The notes under the pieces were generated by a model, which was not told where the DNA came from, made no database searches, and saw only the letters and a list, made by a program, of their open reading frames with translations. 64,000 nucleotides of DNA from Caldilineaceae bacterium. Lineage in GTDB: Bacteria; Chloroflexota; Anaerolineae; Caldilineales; Caldilineaceae. The DNA lies in contig JAHBVF010000024.1 in the NCBI GenBank assembly GCA_019637685.1, positions 48,468-112,467 of the forward strand, in the 5' to 3' direction. Positions 62,522 to 64,000 of the stretch are shown piece after piece. Each line of letters opens with the position of its first letter. Positions within the stretch are counted from its first letter, which is position 1. Made by a program: the position numbers and the translations under genes.

Positions 62522-62735
62522 AACCGGCAAATTCTTCCTCCAAATGGGCTTCCGATTCGGCCACCAATCGATCCCGCTCTAAGTTCAGAACAGTTTGATA
62601 GAGATCGCTTTCCGCATCTTTGCCCAGCACCCGTAACCGGACAAAATAGATAAAATCGGTTATTTCCGCCAGTGTATGTTCGGGGAGTTCTTTGATACCT
62701 TCCGCAATCAGTTGATGATAGGTCTGAACTGTCAT
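62496..62735 (-). CDS. Putative antitoxin partner of the PIN toxin
   Basis: 79 residues from ATG 62735, preceded by AGAAGGA on the coding strand; a longer frame to 62828 would run into the divergent gene's start. The sequence (MTVQTYHQLIAEGIKELPEH, IYFVRLRVLGKDAE, then LEEEFAGYEQRYP) is small, acidic and helical, and resembles DUF2281-like antitoxins. Position upstream of and overlapping a PIN gene is the main argument. Confidence 0.65.
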   Translation of the reverse strand: MTVQTYHQLIAEGIKELPEHTLAEITDFIYFVRLRVLGKDAESDLYQTVLNLERDRLVAESEAHLEEEFAGYEQRYPRE

Positions 62736-62821
62736 TTGTGCTATCCTTCTGATGCCTAAAACCTCGTCCCTCATTCCGTTTCCATATACTACCACCCACA
62801 GTATAGCAGAGGAATTCTCCC

Positions 62822-63715
62822 GTGTCACTCGAAACTGAAATTCGTTCCATCATTGCCGACAGCGGTGCGCAGATGGGCGTCTGTGTGCGCCATCTGGAAT
62901 CGGGCGAAGAGACCGCCATCGACGCCGACCGCTCCTTCCCCCTGGCCAGCGTCTTCAAAATCCCCGTGCTGGTCGAGGCCTTCCGCCAGCTCCACGCAGG
63001 CCATTTCCGCATGGAAGAGCGCTGGGAGCTGACCACCGCGGAGAAAAACCTGCCCAGCGGCGTCCTCACCTTCTGCGCGGACGGGCTGAAACCCACGGCC
63101 CGGGACCTGATCACACTGATGATAATCATCAGCGACAACACGGCCACGGATATGGTCATGCACCGGCTGGGCGTGGCGAATGTGACGAAGGCCATGCACG
63201 AACTGGGGCTGACCGACATCCACGTGCCTCTGACTGTGCGCGGCATCTTCGACGATATGCTCATCTCCGCCGATCCCACCCAGGACTTGTTGGAACTGGC
63301 GAAGCAGAGCAGCAAACGGGACGGCATCGCCTATAGCAGCGGGCCGGAAAACAATGTGGGCACGCCCCGCGCCTTGACCGATCTGCTGCAGATGATCTGG
63401 CGGGGGGAGATTGTCAGCCGGGCCGCCTGCGATGGAATGCTGGAGATACTCCTCAAACAGCAACTCTACGACCGGTTGCCCCGCTTCCTCCCGGCGGGCA
63501 CACCCTTCGCCCACAAGACCGGCACCCTGGGCGGCGTGCGCAACGACAGCGGCATCATCTACGCCAACGACAACAGTCACGTCGCCGTCACCGTCTTCTG
63601 CCGTTGGGACGACCAGTCCGTGGCCGCGGACCCGGTCGCCAAATGGGATCGTATCGTCGCCATCGACAGCGCCTTCGGGAAGATCGGGCTGGCCGCGTAT
63701 GAGCAGTATAAATAG
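62822..63715 (+). CDS. Class A beta-lactamase-fold serine hydrolase, cytoplasmic
   Basis: 297 residues from GTG 62822 with GAGGAATT upstream. The three penicillin-interacting motifs are present: SVFK (S43, K46), SDN (104-106) and HKTGT (K232). No signal peptide is found, and the omega-loop Glu of true class A beta-lactamases (usual RxExELN) is not evident; the corresponding part reads SGPENNVGTPRAL. It may be a peptidase or esterase relative rather than an antibiotic-resistance enzyme. Divergent from the toxin-antitoxin pair. Confidence 0.85.
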   Translation: MSLETEIRSIIADSGAQMGVCVRHLESGEETAIDADRSFPLASVFKIPVLVEAFRQLHAGHFRMEERWELTTAEKNLPSGVLTFCADGLKPTARDLITLMIIISDNTATDMVMHRLGVANVTKAMHELGLTDIHVPLTVRGIFDDMLISADPTQDLLELAKQSSKRDGIAYSSGPENNVGTPRALTDLLQMIWRGEIVSRAACDGMLEILLKQQLYDRLPRFLPAGTPFAHKTGTLGGVRNDSGIIYANDNSHVAVTVFCRWDDQSVAADPVAKWDRIVAIDSAFGKIGLAAYEQYK

Positions 63716-63732
63716 CGTTTATCTTCACAGGT

Positions 63733-63750
63733 TGTAGCTTTTGTGCTACA
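63733..63750 (+). promoter_or_regulatory. Small inverted repeat before the RelE-type gene
   Basis: TGTAGC (63733-63738) and GCTACA (63745-63750) flank TTTTGT, ten bases before the ATG at 63760. Its location overlaps where promoter and start would be, typical of toxin-antitoxin autoregulatory sites. Confidence 0.4.
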
Positions 63751-63759
63751 CTTCCATCA

Positions 63760-64000
63760 ATGGCCGACACAGCAACAGAAGTACGCGAGTACCAAACCGA
63801 AAATGGCCGAAAGCCTTTCCAGGAATGGCTTCGAGACCTTCGCGACAGGGATGCACGGGCAAGAATTCGTATCCGTCTTGACTGCATTCTTTTGGGAAAT
63901 CTTGGCGATACAAAATCAGTCGGACGTGGAGTAAACGAATTGCGTATCTCCTACGGGCCTGGCTACCGTATCTATTTTGGCCGGGATGGGAACAGAATTG
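63760..64000 (+). CDS. RelE/HigB-type toxin (phage-derived Gp49-like), partial
   Basis: The frame from ATG 63760 runs open to the window end, 80 residues. VREYQTENGRKPFQEWLRDL, RARIRIRLDCILLGNLGDTK, VNELRISYGPGYRIYFGRDG is the RelE/HigB-like addiction-module fold, with the signature ELRI-x-YGPGYRIYF. These proteins are mRNA-cleaving toxins; the antitoxin normally follows downstream, beyond the window. Confidence 0.8.
   Translation, partial: MADTATEVREYQTENGRKPFQEWLRDLRDRDARARIRIRLDCILLGNLGDTKSVGRGVNELRISYGPGYRIYFGRDGNRI

Noticed and set aside
62822..63715. Antibiotic-resistance beta-lactamase
   Set aside because: Lack of a signal peptide and no evident omega-loop Glu argue against a secreted beta-lactamase; annotated only by fold.

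Overview
The window looks like a stretch of a chromosome from a GC-rich Chloroflexota (Anaerolineae/Caldilineae-like) bacterium. This is inferred from several things together: a homodimeric-type pyruvate dehydrogenase, a HemQ-type heme operon, many orphan ABC importers whose binding lipoproteins carry an RR signal and lipobox, and intergenic spaces filled with nested palindromes and dispersed repeats. No rRNA or tRNA gene was recognised.

Bases 1-11,640 are a degraded accessory region. The window opens in the C-terminus of an IS701-type transposase whose terminal repeat is fused to a 5'-truncated, frameshifted phage/plasmid primase-helicase. Small replication-associated genes follow. Next comes a 4.6-kb IS66 element (16-bp perfect terminal repeats at 3890 and 8502) that itself contains an IS21 element (4606-7673), both decayed. 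A second IS701 element (8653-10101) abuts, and has apparently removed, the catalytic domain of a large serine recombinase. A 133-bp MITE with a 5-bp target duplication closes the region.

Bases 11,700-28,230 are carbohydrate and amino-acid catabolism: a GntR regulator with a promoter/operator, a GH95 alpha-L-fucosidase, an aldo/keto reductase, an epimerase-like SDR, decayed aldo/keto reductase and MFS pieces, two divergent uncharacterised proteins, and a leftward set (CUT1 sugar importer, gamma-glutamyltransferase-like protein, class V aminotransferase). Two more MITEs of the same family sit in tandem at 24,333-24,561.

Bases 29,235-43,130 hold aceE and aceF (E3 is not in the window), a Phd/VapC-type toxin-antitoxin pair behind a 41-bp perfect palindrome, a STAND-like ATPase, small SnoaL/ABM proteins, an enolase-superfamily enzyme, a trypsin-like protease gene split by one in-frame TAG, a sulfatase and an SDR.

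Bases 43,858-53,363 are a rightward heme operon (cgoX/hemY, hemA, hemC, hemB, hemQ, hemE, hemH, hemL). With HemQ present it fits the coproporphyrin-dependent route from glutamyl-tRNA to heme b. hemD is not present.

Bases 53,544-64,000 carry an amino-acid ABC system whose binding protein contains two nearly identical fused domains, a convergent amtB-glnK pair with an atypical PII protein, an oligopeptide ABC system (binding protein plus two permeases), a PIN-type toxin pair, a cytoplasmic beta-lactamase-fold protein, and the start of a RelE/HigB-type toxin.

The strongest unexplained signal is architectural. Most larger gaps between genes contain long hairpins whose arms are built from short reiterated words that differ from site to site, plus a dispersed family related to GAACGCGGATGACGCGG.
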